Assembly (NCBI GenBank): GCA_016839875.1
Contig: JAEOTK010000028.1
Coordinates: 1-7,050, forward strand
DNA length: 7,050 nt
From: Candidatus Heimdallarchaeota archaeon
Lineage (GTDB): Archaea > Asgardarchaeota > Heimdallarchaeia > Heimdallarchaeales > Heimdallarchaeaceae
Direction of reading: 5' to 3'
Part shown: positions 1 to 6,444 of the stretch, piece by piece
Numbering within the stretch: position 1 is the first letter of the stretch
Layout: every line of letters begins with the position of its first letter
Program-made: the position numbers and the translations under genes
Notes under the pieces: generated by a model
Seen by the model: only the letters and a program-made list of their open reading frames with translations
What the model was told of the DNA's origin: nothing
Databases searched by the model: none

Positions 1-1427
1 CCACCACAACAGCCACTCCAAAGTTCAATATTCCCTTCTGCTTTGACAGAGAATCCTTTCGGATACTTTTGACCTATAACAGAGACATTCTGCATCTCTA
101 GCCATTCACTCTTTTCTCTAGTTCCCCTATAAGGCATATAAGCTTCGAAATCAATAGTTCCTACAACTAGTTCTTCTTCTGCGTCCATTTCCTCTTCTTT
201 ATGAGATTGTTGTAACCACCAGGGCATTACTCTTGCTTCTCGTACTTCTAGATCAAGTACTTCATCGAAGATTTGACGCATTTTTTCTCGAACTTCTCCT
301 CCAATTTTCTTTGTTTGTTCAGGTGAACCAATGAAAAGCGTCTCTATCCTGTGAAGTTCATCCACCCGCTCAAAACCGTAAGCTGAACCTGATTCATATC
401 TATAAGTTGGACCTGACCAATCATAGATTTTTATTGGAAGACTTTCTTTAGCTAAAGTTTTTCCTAACAACCAAGTCCAAAATGGAGGGCACTGAGCATA
501 AGATAAACCACCAATTGGAGCAGTTACTTTCTGATCAAGCATCTCTTCAGGAATAGTTTTTGTTATTGTGATATAATCAGCTACTTCCTCGAAATACTCT
601 GGAGTTGGTTCTTTTGGTTGTACAACAAAATATGGTTCAAAACCTCCTTGATAAATACCTTCTGCATGTTCTGACCTTAACCAAACAGACCAGTCAACAA
701 GTTTAGGAATCATCATTTGATCGAAATCTAAAGGTTTGTAAATATAATCAACCATTATTTGTTTAAGAGCTTCAGCAAGTGTAGTTATTGTGGGTGACAA
801 AATCCATTGATTTCTGTAACTCGTTCTTTGAATCCAGTTTGCATTCTGCATTAATTGTGTTGGGTTTTCTTCCGTAAAGAGATTCTTCTCCCCACTATAC
901 CAGACAATATCGTGATGTTCTTTCTTAGCACCATACTGTTGTTTGGATATTTTTTCTCCAATCCTTCGAACAATTCTCTCAACTGTACCTTTTTCAACAA
1001 AATCCTCTTCAATTTCAGGATCTATCTCAATTTTGACCCATTTCTTTCCATCTTTTTCTTTGAAGTCTAGTTTCTTAGTTAAAGGAAGAGTAAATTCTGT
1101 AACAGGAAGTTCTTCGATCTCAGTCTCAATAATGTATTTTTCAAAATTGAAACCTCTTACACCTAACCTGTATTTTTTACCAAACTGATTAGATATTTGT
1201 TTTCGTAACCTCAGGATAGCAACATGAGGTGATAGAGAATCTTCAGAGTTAATTTTCAGTTTAAGTTTATTTTCTTTTGATTCCCATTTTTGAATGTCAA
1301 ACTTACCTTCATCTCTTGTCTCATTTGTTTTTGTAACAAATTCCTTAAAGAATTTATCAAATTCATCTTTACTTTCGTCAGGTAGAGGACCACTGAGAAT
1401 AAAGTGTGCTTCAAGATAGTGTTTCAT
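1..1427 (-). CDS. serS: Type-2 (methanogen-type) serine--tRNA ligase, C-terminus truncated by window edge
   Basis: Charges tRNA(Ser), and probably tRNA(Sec) if present, with serine in the cytoplasm, using ATP. The minus strand reads open for 475 codons from the ATG at 1427 to the window edge. Diagnostic stretches are AQCPPFW (residues 311-317), the motif-2 region YRYESGSAYGFERVDELHRIET (343-363; F, E and R of the motif-2 loop visible) and WSGCCG (470-475). The three residues that bind the active-site zinc in the Methanosarcina barkeri enzyme (Cys306, Glu355, Cys461) align with Cys313, Glu362 and Cys473. The 49-residue spacing of the first pair is identical, and the second gap is 5 residues longer, probably because of an acidic insert near 410-420. 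Residues 1 to about 165 form the idiosyncratic N-terminal domain of this type, not the coiled-coil arm of bacterial SerRS. Motif 3 and the last few dozen residues lie outside the window. Diverges from the MFS gene. The family call is firm. Confidence 0.93.
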   Translation of the reverse strand, partial: MKHYLEAHFILSGPLPDESKDEFDKFFKEFVTKTNETRDEGKFDIQKWESKENKLKLKINSEDSLSPHVAILRLRKQISNQFGKKYRLGVRGFNFEKYIIETEIEELPVTEFTLPLTKKLDFKEKDGKKWVKIEIDPEIEEDFVEKGTVERIVRRIGEKISKQQYGAKKEHHDIVWYSGEKNLFTEENPTQLMQNANWIQRTSYRNQWILSPTITTLAEALKQIMVDYIYKPLDFDQMMIPKLVDWSVWLRSEHAEGIYQGGFEPYFVVQPKEPTPEYFEEVADYITITKTIPEEMLDQKVTAPIGGLSYAQCPPFWTWLLGKTLAKESLPIKIYDWSGPTYRYESGSAYGFERVDELHRIETLFIGSPEQTKKIGGEVREKMRQIFDEVLDLEVREARVMPWWLQQSHKEEEMDAEEELVVGTIDFEAYMPYRGTREKSEWLEMQNVSVIGQKYPKGFSVKAEGNIELWSGCCG

Positions 1428-1457
1428 TTTAAGGTCATCTGAAATATTACATTCATA

Positions 1458-1465
1458 GTTTTAAG
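1458..1465 (-). promoter_or_regulatory. Candidate TATA box for serS
   Basis: On the minus strand this reads CTTAAAAC, centred about 34 nt before the serS ATG. An archaeal TATA centre about 26 nt before the start site would put transcription initiation near 1435, giving a leader of only about 8 nt. No Shine-Dalgarno sequence precedes the ATG. The same TTAAAA core occurs at four other promoters in the window. The DNA is AT-rich, so chance matches are likely and the call rests on position and recurrence. Confidence 0.45.
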
Positions 1466-1503
1466 TTATTCTATTAATTGAAAAAAGTAAGCTGTTTTAA
1501 TAG

Positions 1504-1511
1504 TTAAAAAT
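1504..1511 (+). promoter_or_regulatory. Candidate TATA box for the MFS transporter gene
   Basis: TTAAAAAT lies at the start of an A/T run extending to 1518. Its TTAAAA core is centred 24-25 nt before the ATG at 1531 and about 33 nt before the alternative ATG at 1540. Transcription would therefore begin at or within a few bases of the start codon, giving a leaderless mRNA. The bases before the ATG (cgtcgtaatt) contain no Shine-Dalgarno motif, which fits. Confidence 0.5.
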
Positions 1512-1530
1512 AAATATAGACGTCGTAATT

Positions 1531-2835
1531 ATGACAAAGATGTCAATAGAAGAACAAGAACCCACTGAAAAGAAAAACAGATTGAAAGATTTACTTTCTC
1601 TCCCCCGTCCATTGATTATTGTATTCATTACTACTCTCCTAATGAGAGCTGGTTTCTATATGTCAATTGCTATTTTTACTAATCCAAATTACTTGGTAAG
1701 TTTCACACCTTTACAACGTACATTATTGTTCATTGTTTATCCGTTAGCTGAGCTTCTTACTGTAGCATTTTTTGGAGTAATGGCTGATAAAGTAGGAAGA
1801 AAAATAGTCTATTTCATAGGTTTAGGAGTGACTGCTGTAGCGATTCTCTTATTCAGTTTTTCACAGGTTTTTGGTGTTCTTCTTGTTTTTTCAATGATAA
1901 TGGGAGTTGGAGCTGCTGCTCAAGTTGCATCAACTTTGGCAATGGTTGCAGATAAATCTCCTCCAGATAAACGCGGAAGATTTATGGGTTTCTATGATGC
2001 TATGACACTCCTTGGTTTAGGATTAGGTTTTGGAGGAGGATTTCTTTTGCTTGAAATTCACTTCGAAGGATTAATTCCTGAGACATCTACATTCTGGTAC
2101 TTCTTATTGGATCACCGACCAGAAACTCTGTTCATTGTTGCGTCAGTTGTGATTTTTATTGCACTTATTCTCGCTGTAATTCTTTTAAGAAAGACTGTTT
2201 TCCAACCTGATTTAGTAACAGAAGAAGGATTCCTAACAAAATTGCTAACAGTACTCAAAGATAAGAATATTCGTTATCTTCTACCCGTTTGGATACCAAT
2301 TATTTGTCTCTATGCAATTGTACTACGAAGATCCGAAGATTTAGCTAGTGAACTAAATCTACACGATGTTAGTTTGTTAGTTGTTCTAGCAATAATATTC
2401 GGTTCAATACTAGTTGGCTTTCCATTAAATGGGATACTAAGTGATCGCATAGGAAGAAAACCTTTCTTGTACATTGGTATGTTTTCCTTTGCAGCTTTTG
2501 TTACACTATTAGTGTATGGTACTAGTCATCCAAATGATAAAATGCTACTCTATCTTTCTCCAGCTCTGTTAGTAATAGGTATTGGGTGTGGGGCGTTTCC
2601 GCCTGCAGCTTTAGCTCTGCTTGCTGATCTTACGAAGAAGGAAAATTATGGGAGCTCTATGGGAGCATATAGTGTTGTTTATGGGACAGGAATGGTAATA
2701 GGACCTTTGTTAGCAGATGCTGCTTACAATATCTATGACATATGGGGAATAATTATCCTAATCTGGATTCTCTGTGCAATAAGTGTGGTTGGAACTCGAC
2801 TCATCCCTAAAGCTGTGATGAAAACAAAGCACTAG
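1531..2835 (+). CDS. Major facilitator superfamily (MFS) transporter, 12 helices
   Basis: A cytoplasmic-membrane secondary transporter; the substrate cannot be read from sequence. The 434 residues form two homologous halves with about 12 hydrophobic helices and a charged N-terminal tail of about 25 residues. The MFS signature (motif A) appears in loop 2-3 as GVMADKVGRK (82-91) and again in loop 8-9 as GILSDRIGRK (301-310). Loop 4-5 has ADKSPPDKRGRFMG (140-153) and loop 10-11 has ADLTKKENYGSSMG (365-378), the matching half-repeat positions. Helix 5 has the glycine-rich stretch GLGLGFGGG (162-170), without the proline of a typical antiporter motif C, whereas helix 11 has GTGMVIGPLLA (385-395). 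A polar stretch at about 176-200 separates helices 5 and 6, and 221-247 is the central cytoplasmic loop. The start could be ATG 1531 or ATG 1540, which would give MSIEEQE; an in-frame TAG at 1501 rules out anything further upstream. It converges on the dehydrogenase gene with 5 bp between stops. It could be a drug, sugar or organic-acid carrier. Confidence 0.9.
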   Translation: MTKMSIEEQEPTEKKNRLKDLLSLPRPLIIVFITTLLMRAGFYMSIAIFTNPNYLVSFTPLQRTLLFIVYPLAELLTVAFFGVMADKVGRKIVYFIGLGVTAVAILLFSFSQVFGVLLVFSMIMGVGAAAQVASTLAMVADKSPPDKRGRFMGFYDAMTLLGLGLGFGGGFLLLEIHFEGLIPETSTFWYFLLDHRPETLFIVASVVIFIALILAVILLRKTVFQPDLVTEEGFLTKLLTVLKDKNIRYLLPVWIPIICLYAIVLRRSEDLASELNLHDVSLLVVLAIIFGSILVGFPLNGILSDRIGRKPFLYIGMFSFAAFVTLLVYGTSHPNDKMLLYLSPALLVIGIGCGAFPPAALALLADLTKKENYGSSMGAYSVVYGTGMVIGPLLADAAYNIYDIWGIIILIWILCAISVVGTRLIPKAVMKTKH

Positions 2836-2845
2836 AATCTCTAGT
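2831..2845. terminator. Short inverted repeat spanning two convergent stop codons; possible shared terminator
   Basis: ACTAGA (2831-2836), a 3-nt loop ATC, then TCTAGT (2840-2845) form a perfect 6-bp stem. Each arm carries one gene's TAG stop codon: 2833-2835 for the transporter and 2843-2841 for the dehydrogenase. Leaving the hairpin in the minus direction the transcript is U-rich (TTTGTTTT, just inside the transporter gene). In the plus direction no clear U-run follows. Archaeal termination depends mainly on U-tracts, so a role is plausible only for the minus-strand transcript, and the stem is weak. Confidence 0.3.
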
Positions 2846-3833
2846 ATCCTTCATCTAAATCTACAACATTTACTAACTTCTCTCCATTGATGAATCTATT
2901 TATGTTGAGTAAAAGATCCTTAGTGATTTCAAATAATGAAAGATCTGTTGCCCAAGCTCGATGAGGACTCATTATAATATTATCCAATTTATGAAAATGA
3001 AATTTTGAAGGATAACAAGGCATTGGTTTTTGTTCTTCTCCTCCTCTACTATCTGGATATATATACCAAGTGTCGATTGCAGCCCCTTTGATTTTTTTGT
3101 CTTTCAAAGCATTATAGAGTGCCTCATCATTAATAGTATCACCGCGTCCAACATTGATTACAATTGCATTAGGTTTCATTGAATCAAATTCCTCCTTACA
3201 AAGAAAATCAATTGTGTTGTTTGTTTTAGGAAGACTATTGAAAATAAAATCTGCTTGACTTATAGCTTCTAGTTTTTCTTCAGGTAAGAAAACTCGCACA
3301 TCGGAGTCATCACTTATTTTCGATTTCTTTATAGCTAAAAGGTTCATATTGAAAGGTTCAATAAGTTTCTTGAAGCTTTTTGCAATCTCACCATATCCTA
3401 AGAAAAGGAGAGTTTTATCAAATAAGGTGACAGATGTATATTTTCTAGGTTGCCAATCACCTTTTCTTAATAACTGATCGTTTTGAATCAATTCTTTCGA
3501 TGCAGCATTAAGGAGTGCAAAACCAAATTCAGCTATGATAAATGCATGACCATGATTATTAGCAAATACTATTCCTCTTTCCTTGAAAATTTTTATTTGA
3601 TGTCTATCTACACCTGTTGCAAAGGTTTGTTGAAACTTCAGATTCTTTGCTTTTTGAAGTTGTTCTTCCGATAAACTAAATCCAAGAATAATTTCAGCTT
3701 CAGAGAGTGCAACATCCTTTTCATCATCATTAAGATCACTGAAAAATACAAGTTCAGCTGTCTTATCTATAATACTCATGATTTCTTCTACTTCATCCTC
3801 ATTAGGTTTGGACATCATATACAGAACTTTCAT
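2841..3833 (-). CDS. D-isomer-specific 2-hydroxyacid dehydrogenase family protein with non-canonical active site
   Basis: A soluble NAD(P)-dependent dehydrogenase-family protein, expected to interconvert a 2-oxoacid and a D-2-hydroxyacid; the substrate is unknown. Its 330 residues match the family length. The N-terminal substrate-binding half includes TFATGVDRH (70-78). The nucleotide-binding loop is GYGEIA (146-151), with Ala in place of the third Gly of GxGxxG. Lys169 occupies the position held by the ribose-binding Asp in E. coli phosphoglycerate dehydrogenase (SerA), which suggests NADP(H). Catalytic Arg230 (NVGRGD) and His291 (SPHRAW) are present. The catalytic Glu, normally in DVFxxEP, is not at its usual place: the segment reads DTWYIYP (254-260). 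From memory, a subfamily with a WYxYP-type motif followed by PFHxLDN exists, and PSKFHFHKLDN (275-285) fits it. An in-frame TAA at 3842-3840 fixes the ATG. It converges on the MFS gene and diverges from the HEAT-repeat gene, so no operon partner suggests a substrate. Confidence 0.86.
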   Translation of the reverse strand: MKVLYMMSKPNEDEVEEIMSIIDKTAELVFFSDLNDDEKDVALSEAEIILGFSLSEEQLQKAKNLKFQQTFATGVDRHQIKIFKERGIVFANNHGHAFIIAEFGFALLNAASKELIQNDQLLRKGDWQPRKYTSVTLFDKTLLFLGYGEIAKSFKKLIEPFNMNLLAIKKSKISDDSDVRVFLPEEKLEAISQADFIFNSLPKTNNTIDFLCKEEFDSMKPNAIVINVGRGDTINDEALYNALKDKKIKGAAIDTWYIYPDSRGGEEQKPMPCYPSKFHFHKLDNIIMSPHRAWATDLSLFEITKDLLLNINRFINGEKLVNVVDLDEGY

Positions 3834-3854
3834 GAATGATTAAATGAGCTGCAA

Positions 3855-3862
3855 GTTTTAAA
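3855..3862 (-). promoter_or_regulatory. Candidate TATA box for the dehydrogenase gene
   Basis: Reads TTTAAAAC on the minus strand, with its TTAAAA core centred 25-26 nt before the ATG at 3833. That spacing predicts transcription starting on the start codon itself, a leaderless mRNA, and there is no Shine-Dalgarno sequence in between. The surrounding bases are nearly self-complementary (AAGTTTTAAACTT on the plus strand), which may be incidental for an A/T box. Confidence 0.5.
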
Positions 3863-3885
3863 CTTTTATTATGGATTTATCTGTA

Positions 3886-3894
3886 ATAATAAAA
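3886..3894 (+). promoter_or_regulatory. Candidate TATA box for the HEAT-repeat gene
   Basis: ATAATAAAA is the best TATA-like run upstream of the HEAT-repeat gene. It would place transcription initiation near 3915-3918 and leave a leader of roughly 17-19 nt, longer than predicted for the other genes here. The inferred start site falls inside the inverted repeat at 3903-3924. It lacks the TTAAAA core seen at five other promoters in the window, so confidence is low. Confidence 0.35.
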
Positions 3895-3902
3895 CAAAAT
3901 TC

Positions 3903-3924
3903 AAATAGTCAAAAGTGACTATTT
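3903..3924. promoter_or_regulatory. Perfect 9-bp-arm inverted repeat, possible operator of the HEAT-repeat gene
   Basis: Left arm AAATAGTCA (3903-3911), loop AAAG (3912-3915), right arm TGACTATTT (3916-3924), ending 9 nt before the ATG of the HEAT-repeat gene. It lies between the candidate TATA box and the start codon and overlaps the inferred transcription start, a typical place for an archaeal repressor dimer to bind. If transcribed it could also fold as a hairpin just before the start codon. It is about 70 nt from the divergent dehydrogenase start, so it could affect both genes. The dyad is seen directly; its function is inferred. Confidence 0.5.
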
Positions 3925-3933
3925 AATTGTCCA

Positions 3934-5592
3934 ATGAGTGAGCATACTGAGCATACTGAAGCTTCTGATATTGAAGGTTTAATTAAACAATTGAGGTACA
4001 GCTCTATTCCTCTTCAGAGGGAAAGAGCTGCATATATTCTTGCCAATTACAGAGAATCAATTGTTTTAGAAGCTCTACTAAATGCTCAGCTTAATGATCC
4101 AAATCCAAGAGTAAGAGATGCAGCTTCTCAAGCTTTGGCTTCCCTTATGACATCCGAGGAAATCGAAGAAGAAGATCTACTTGAAGAATTTAAGAAAACC
4201 CGAGAGGAAACCGACACCGAATATACTAAAAATATTGGGGGACAACTCTTTAATCTCTCTAAGGATTTCGAAATCATTCGCAAAGGTATGCGAAAAACTA
4301 AATTTGACTGGAAAGACTCTCTGGAATTAAAACAGCTGTTCAACTCTGTTGAAAAGGATAAATATCTGAAAAAACAACCTAATGTTAGATCAATAATAAA
4401 TTCAATTCTTCTACTTCCCATAGATGACTCAAACATGGGCAGAGATGTTGCTATTGCACTCTCAGAAATATTGAGAGTGAGCTCTGATGAAATTGAGAGA
4501 TTAAATGCAATAGGGTGTTTGAACAATATTATTACCAATATTGATAGATACACACCATTTTTTGGTATCGCGGAAGCTTATATCATGCTCTTCAAAGCAT
4601 CTGATGAAAGCGAGATGAGAATAGCAGCTTTCAAATGTCTAGAAGAGATTATAGTTAAAAAGAAAACCTTAGCAAAGATGAGTTTGTATACAAATGACAT
4701 TGTTAAGCTTCTTACCTTTTCTTATGATCAGAAAATCAGAGAAATTGCTCTTTTTGCATATCCTGATTTAGTTTTTATTCAAGATGAAAAAATACCTATC
4801 TTGGTAGATTTAATCATTGGGATTGTTAGAGCAACTTATGAGGATAGATTAAGAGAAATGGGTCTAAAAGCTCTTGAGGCAATTATAATAAAAGAAATTC
4901 TAACAGAGGCAAATGTTCAGAGAATTGTGAAAATCCTTAAATCGCATCATAACAAAAATGTTAGAGTCAGAGCTATAGAACTTTTTACACAAATTATTCT
5001 GCAAGCTGAAATGGAAATTATTGATTCTGCTATTTCAGCATTAACAGAGATAGTTTTGAATACTAAGGAAGAAGATATCTGCTATTCAGCCATCCAGAAT
5101 ATAGAAAAATATGCTTTCACAATCAAAATAGAGAAGAAAGCAAAAGTTATTTTTTCAACAATGGAAGATGTTACTCTTAAATCCCATCATCCTTTTCTAG
5201 CTTTTAGAGCGTATAGTATTATAGAAAGTGTTATACTAAATCATCCAGAGAAATTTACAAAAAGATTTGCTTCAGTTTTTGTAGAATGCCTGAAACTCCA
5301 TAAAGACATAGGAGTAATGGAACAAATACTACTAGCTTACTCAGAATTAGTGACAAATAGAGATCTCTTACCAAGAGATGTTAAACAATTTATCAAAACT
5401 ATTCTCTACTTATCTGCGGATCCAGAAGTACTTGAAGGATTGGTGAATATCTTCAAAGAATTAATGCTAACTAGTAAAGAAGTTGTAGCTGAAAAGATAA
5501 TCAACAAACTTATGGAAATCGTTAGTAAAACATTAGTGAAGGATGATATATTCCTTCAACTAGAAGAAATGGATGAACATGATTTCATGTAA
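3934..5592 (+). CDS. HEAT-repeat (alpha-solenoid) protein, function unknown
   Basis: A 552-residue protein, almost entirely alpha-helical by composition, with no signal peptide or membrane helix, so probably cytoplasmic. Residues 13-72 contain two recognisable HEAT/PBS-lyase-type repeats: RERAAYILANY (29-39), then NDPNPRVRDAASQALASL (54-71) with the typical D-x-x-x-x-VR-x-x-A-x-x-AL pattern. An acidic linker (73-97) separates these from a longer, more divergent solenoid. Repeat-like helix pairs in it include SEMRIAAFKCLEEI (226-239), DQKIREIALFAYPDL (265-279), EDRLREMGLKALEAI (303-317), NKNVRVRAIELFTQI (340-354) and HPFLAFRAYSIIESV (419-433). The C-terminus is acidic (EEMDEHD). HEAT proteins are usually scaffolds or adaptors; no catalytic motif is visible, and a phycobilin-lyase role is not implied. 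An in-frame TGA at 3916-3918 fixes the start. The gene stands alone between a dyad-bearing spacer and a convergent neighbour 9 bp away. Confidence 0.88.
   Translation: MSEHTEHTEASDIEGLIKQLRYSSIPLQRERAAYILANYRESIVLEALLNAQLNDPNPRVRDAASQALASLMTSEEIEEEDLLEEFKKTREETDTEYTKNIGGQLFNLSKDFEIIRKGMRKTKFDWKDSLELKQLFNSVEKDKYLKKQPNVRSIINSILLLPIDDSNMGRDVAIALSEILRVSSDEIERLNAIGCLNNIITNIDRYTPFFGIAEAYIMLFKASDESEMRIAAFKCLEEIIVKKKTLAKMSLYTNDIVKLLTFSYDQKIREIALFAYPDLVFIQDEKIPILVDLIIGIVRATYEDRLREMGLKALEAIIIKEILTEANVQRIVKILKSHHNKNVRVRAIELFTQIILQAEMEIIDSAISALTEIVLNTKEEDICYSAIQNIEKYAFTIKIEKKAKVIFSTMEDVTLKSHHPFLAFRAYSIIESVILNHPEKFTKRFASVFVECLKLHKDIGVMEQILLAYSELVTNRDLLPRDVKQFIKTILYLSADPEVLEGLVNIFKELMLTSKEVVAEKIINKLMEIVSKTLVKDDIFLQLEEMDEHDFM
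3939..3959 (+). repeat. 9-bp tandem repeat at the 5' end of the HEAT-repeat gene
   Basis: Unit TGAGCATAC, about 2.3 copies. In frame it encodes Glu-His-Thr twice (residues 3-8), starting at the third codon. It probably arose by a small in-frame duplication, and because the period is 9 the reading frame is safe at any copy number. No function is implied. Confidence 0.7.
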
Positions 5593-5601
5593 TTCAAATA
5601 T

Positions 5602-6390
5602 TTAAACATAGAATAAGAATTGTGAAAGCACAATCAATGCCAAAATTATTATCATTATCCAAGGTTCAAATTTGAATTCTCTAATTACATCTCTAAAAAG
5701 TATCGGAGCAATGAGAGATATCATCAAGAAAAAAGTTCCTAGATAATACAATTGTATTGTATGGTCCTCATAAGAAACAGAGGTTCTGAAAGATAAACCA
5801 ACAAATATAGTTGTTACTATAAAATCTATTATTATGTAAATCAAGAATGGTAAATGTAGATCTTCATGTTTTTTCATCTTGTGAGCTAGAAATAAAATAG
5901 GAATGTAAAACAGAAAGATATCAGTATAGAAATCTGTGGTTTGGAGGAGTTTGAGTTTGAGTGCATCAGATGCTATAGAAGTATCAAATGATTCAAAAGG
6001 TGCTATAGGAAAGCCAATCATTTTTGTAGAAAATGGCCATAAAATTTGAATTCCATAGAGATAAGGCATATCAAGTAAACAATGAAATAGGATTCCAGCT
6101 CCTAATCCCAAACCTAAACCAAGAAAATCATAATCCGTTCTTTTCTTAATTGGTGGAATAAACCCAAGAGAAACAGTTATCCCAGTTACAACTGCGATAA
6201 AGAGTAAACTGTGTGAGAAAGATCGGTGAAGGTCTGCAGCTGCTTCTCCTATTATTAAATACGCAATAGCTGTTATGATAATATCAAAATCAGGGAGAAT
6301 TGCACCAATAACTGCACCTAGCTTGAATTCCTTTCTTTTGGAAAAACTAGCTAAAATCAATCCCGATAATAAGTGAACTCCACCTTGCAC
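5602..6390 (-). CDS. YdjM/DUF457-family membrane-bound putative metal-dependent hydrolase
   Basis: A 262-residue integral membrane protein of the PF04307 (YdjM, formerly DUF457) family, annotated as a putative metal-dependent hydrolase; the reaction is not established. The conserved polar motifs are complete and in order: His6 in GGVHLLSG, Asp34/Asp36 in LPDFD, HRSFSHS with His55 and His60, His103/Asp107 in LFHCLLDMP, and LWPFS (117-121). These are presumed metal ligands near the membrane face. Hydrophobic segments lie near 25-50, 60-80, 89-110, 155-170, 180-200, 213-232 and 243-262. The start is GTG: it is the only plausible initiator after the in-frame TAA at 6447-6445, and it puts the first His at residue 6, as in E. 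coli YdjM (MTAEGHLL). AGGAG at 6409-6405 is 14 nt from the start, too far for a normal ribosome site. The gene has its own TATA-like element, so co-transcription with the upstream 98-residue gene is not required. Confidence 0.85.
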   Translation of the reverse strand: MQGGVHLLSGLILASFSKRKEFKLGAVIGAILPDFDIIITAIAYLIIGEAAADLHRSFSHSLLFIAVVTGITVSLGFIPPIKKRTDYDFLGLGLGLGAGILFHCLLDMPYLYGIQILWPFSTKMIGFPIAPFESFDTSIASDALKLKLLQTTDFYTDIFLFYIPILFLAHKMKKHEDLHLPFLIYIIIDFIVTTIFVGLSFRTSVSYEDHTIQLYYLGTFFLMISLIAPILFRDVIREFKFEPWIMIIILALIVLSQFLFYV

Positions 6391-6411
6391 AGAAGTTTCT
6401 ACTGCTCCTAG

Positions 6412-6419
6412 ATATTTAT
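6412..6419 (-). promoter_or_regulatory. Candidate TATA box for the YdjM-family gene
   Basis: ATAAATAT on the minus strand is centred 25-26 nt before the GTG start at 6390. This predicts a leaderless transcript starting at the GTG and supports that start. It lies in the 54-bp gap after the upstream same-strand gene, so the two genes may be transcribed separately, although read-through is possible because no clear terminator separates them. Confidence 0.4.
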
Positions 6420-6444
6420 CTCTTATGAAATAGCAACAAGCGAA

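Noticed and set aside
855..1188. Two overlapping plus-strand open frames, 71 and 81 codons, Phe/Ser-rich
   Set aside because: They lie opposite serS, which is intact and strongly conserved on the minus strand; their composition is what antisense of AT-rich coding DNA gives.
3483..3674. Plus-strand open frame of 63 codons inside the dehydrogenase gene
   Set aside because: It is antisense to conserved dehydrogenase sequence, with no promoter or recognisable protein features.
4128..4553. Minus-strand open frame of 141 codons inside the HEAT-repeat gene
   Set aside because: Its Ser/Ile/Leu-rich composition mirrors the Glu/Lys/Arg-rich coding strand; no motif and no promoter were seen.
3934..5592. 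HEAT-repeat protein as a phycocyanobilin lyase subunit
   Set aside because: PBS-lyase-type repeats are shared by many unrelated scaffold proteins, and nothing here suggests phycobiliproteins or photosynthesis.
5593..5603. AAATATTT palindrome at the convergent junction between the HEAT-repeat and YdjM-family genes
   Set aside because: An 8-bp A/T-only palindrome without a loop or adjoining U-tract is too common in this DNA to call a terminator.
6405..6409. AGGAG as a Shine-Dalgarno site for the YdjM-family gene
   Set aside because: The 14-nt spacing to the GTG is too long, and the TATA-like element at 6412-6419 predicts transcription starting downstream of it.
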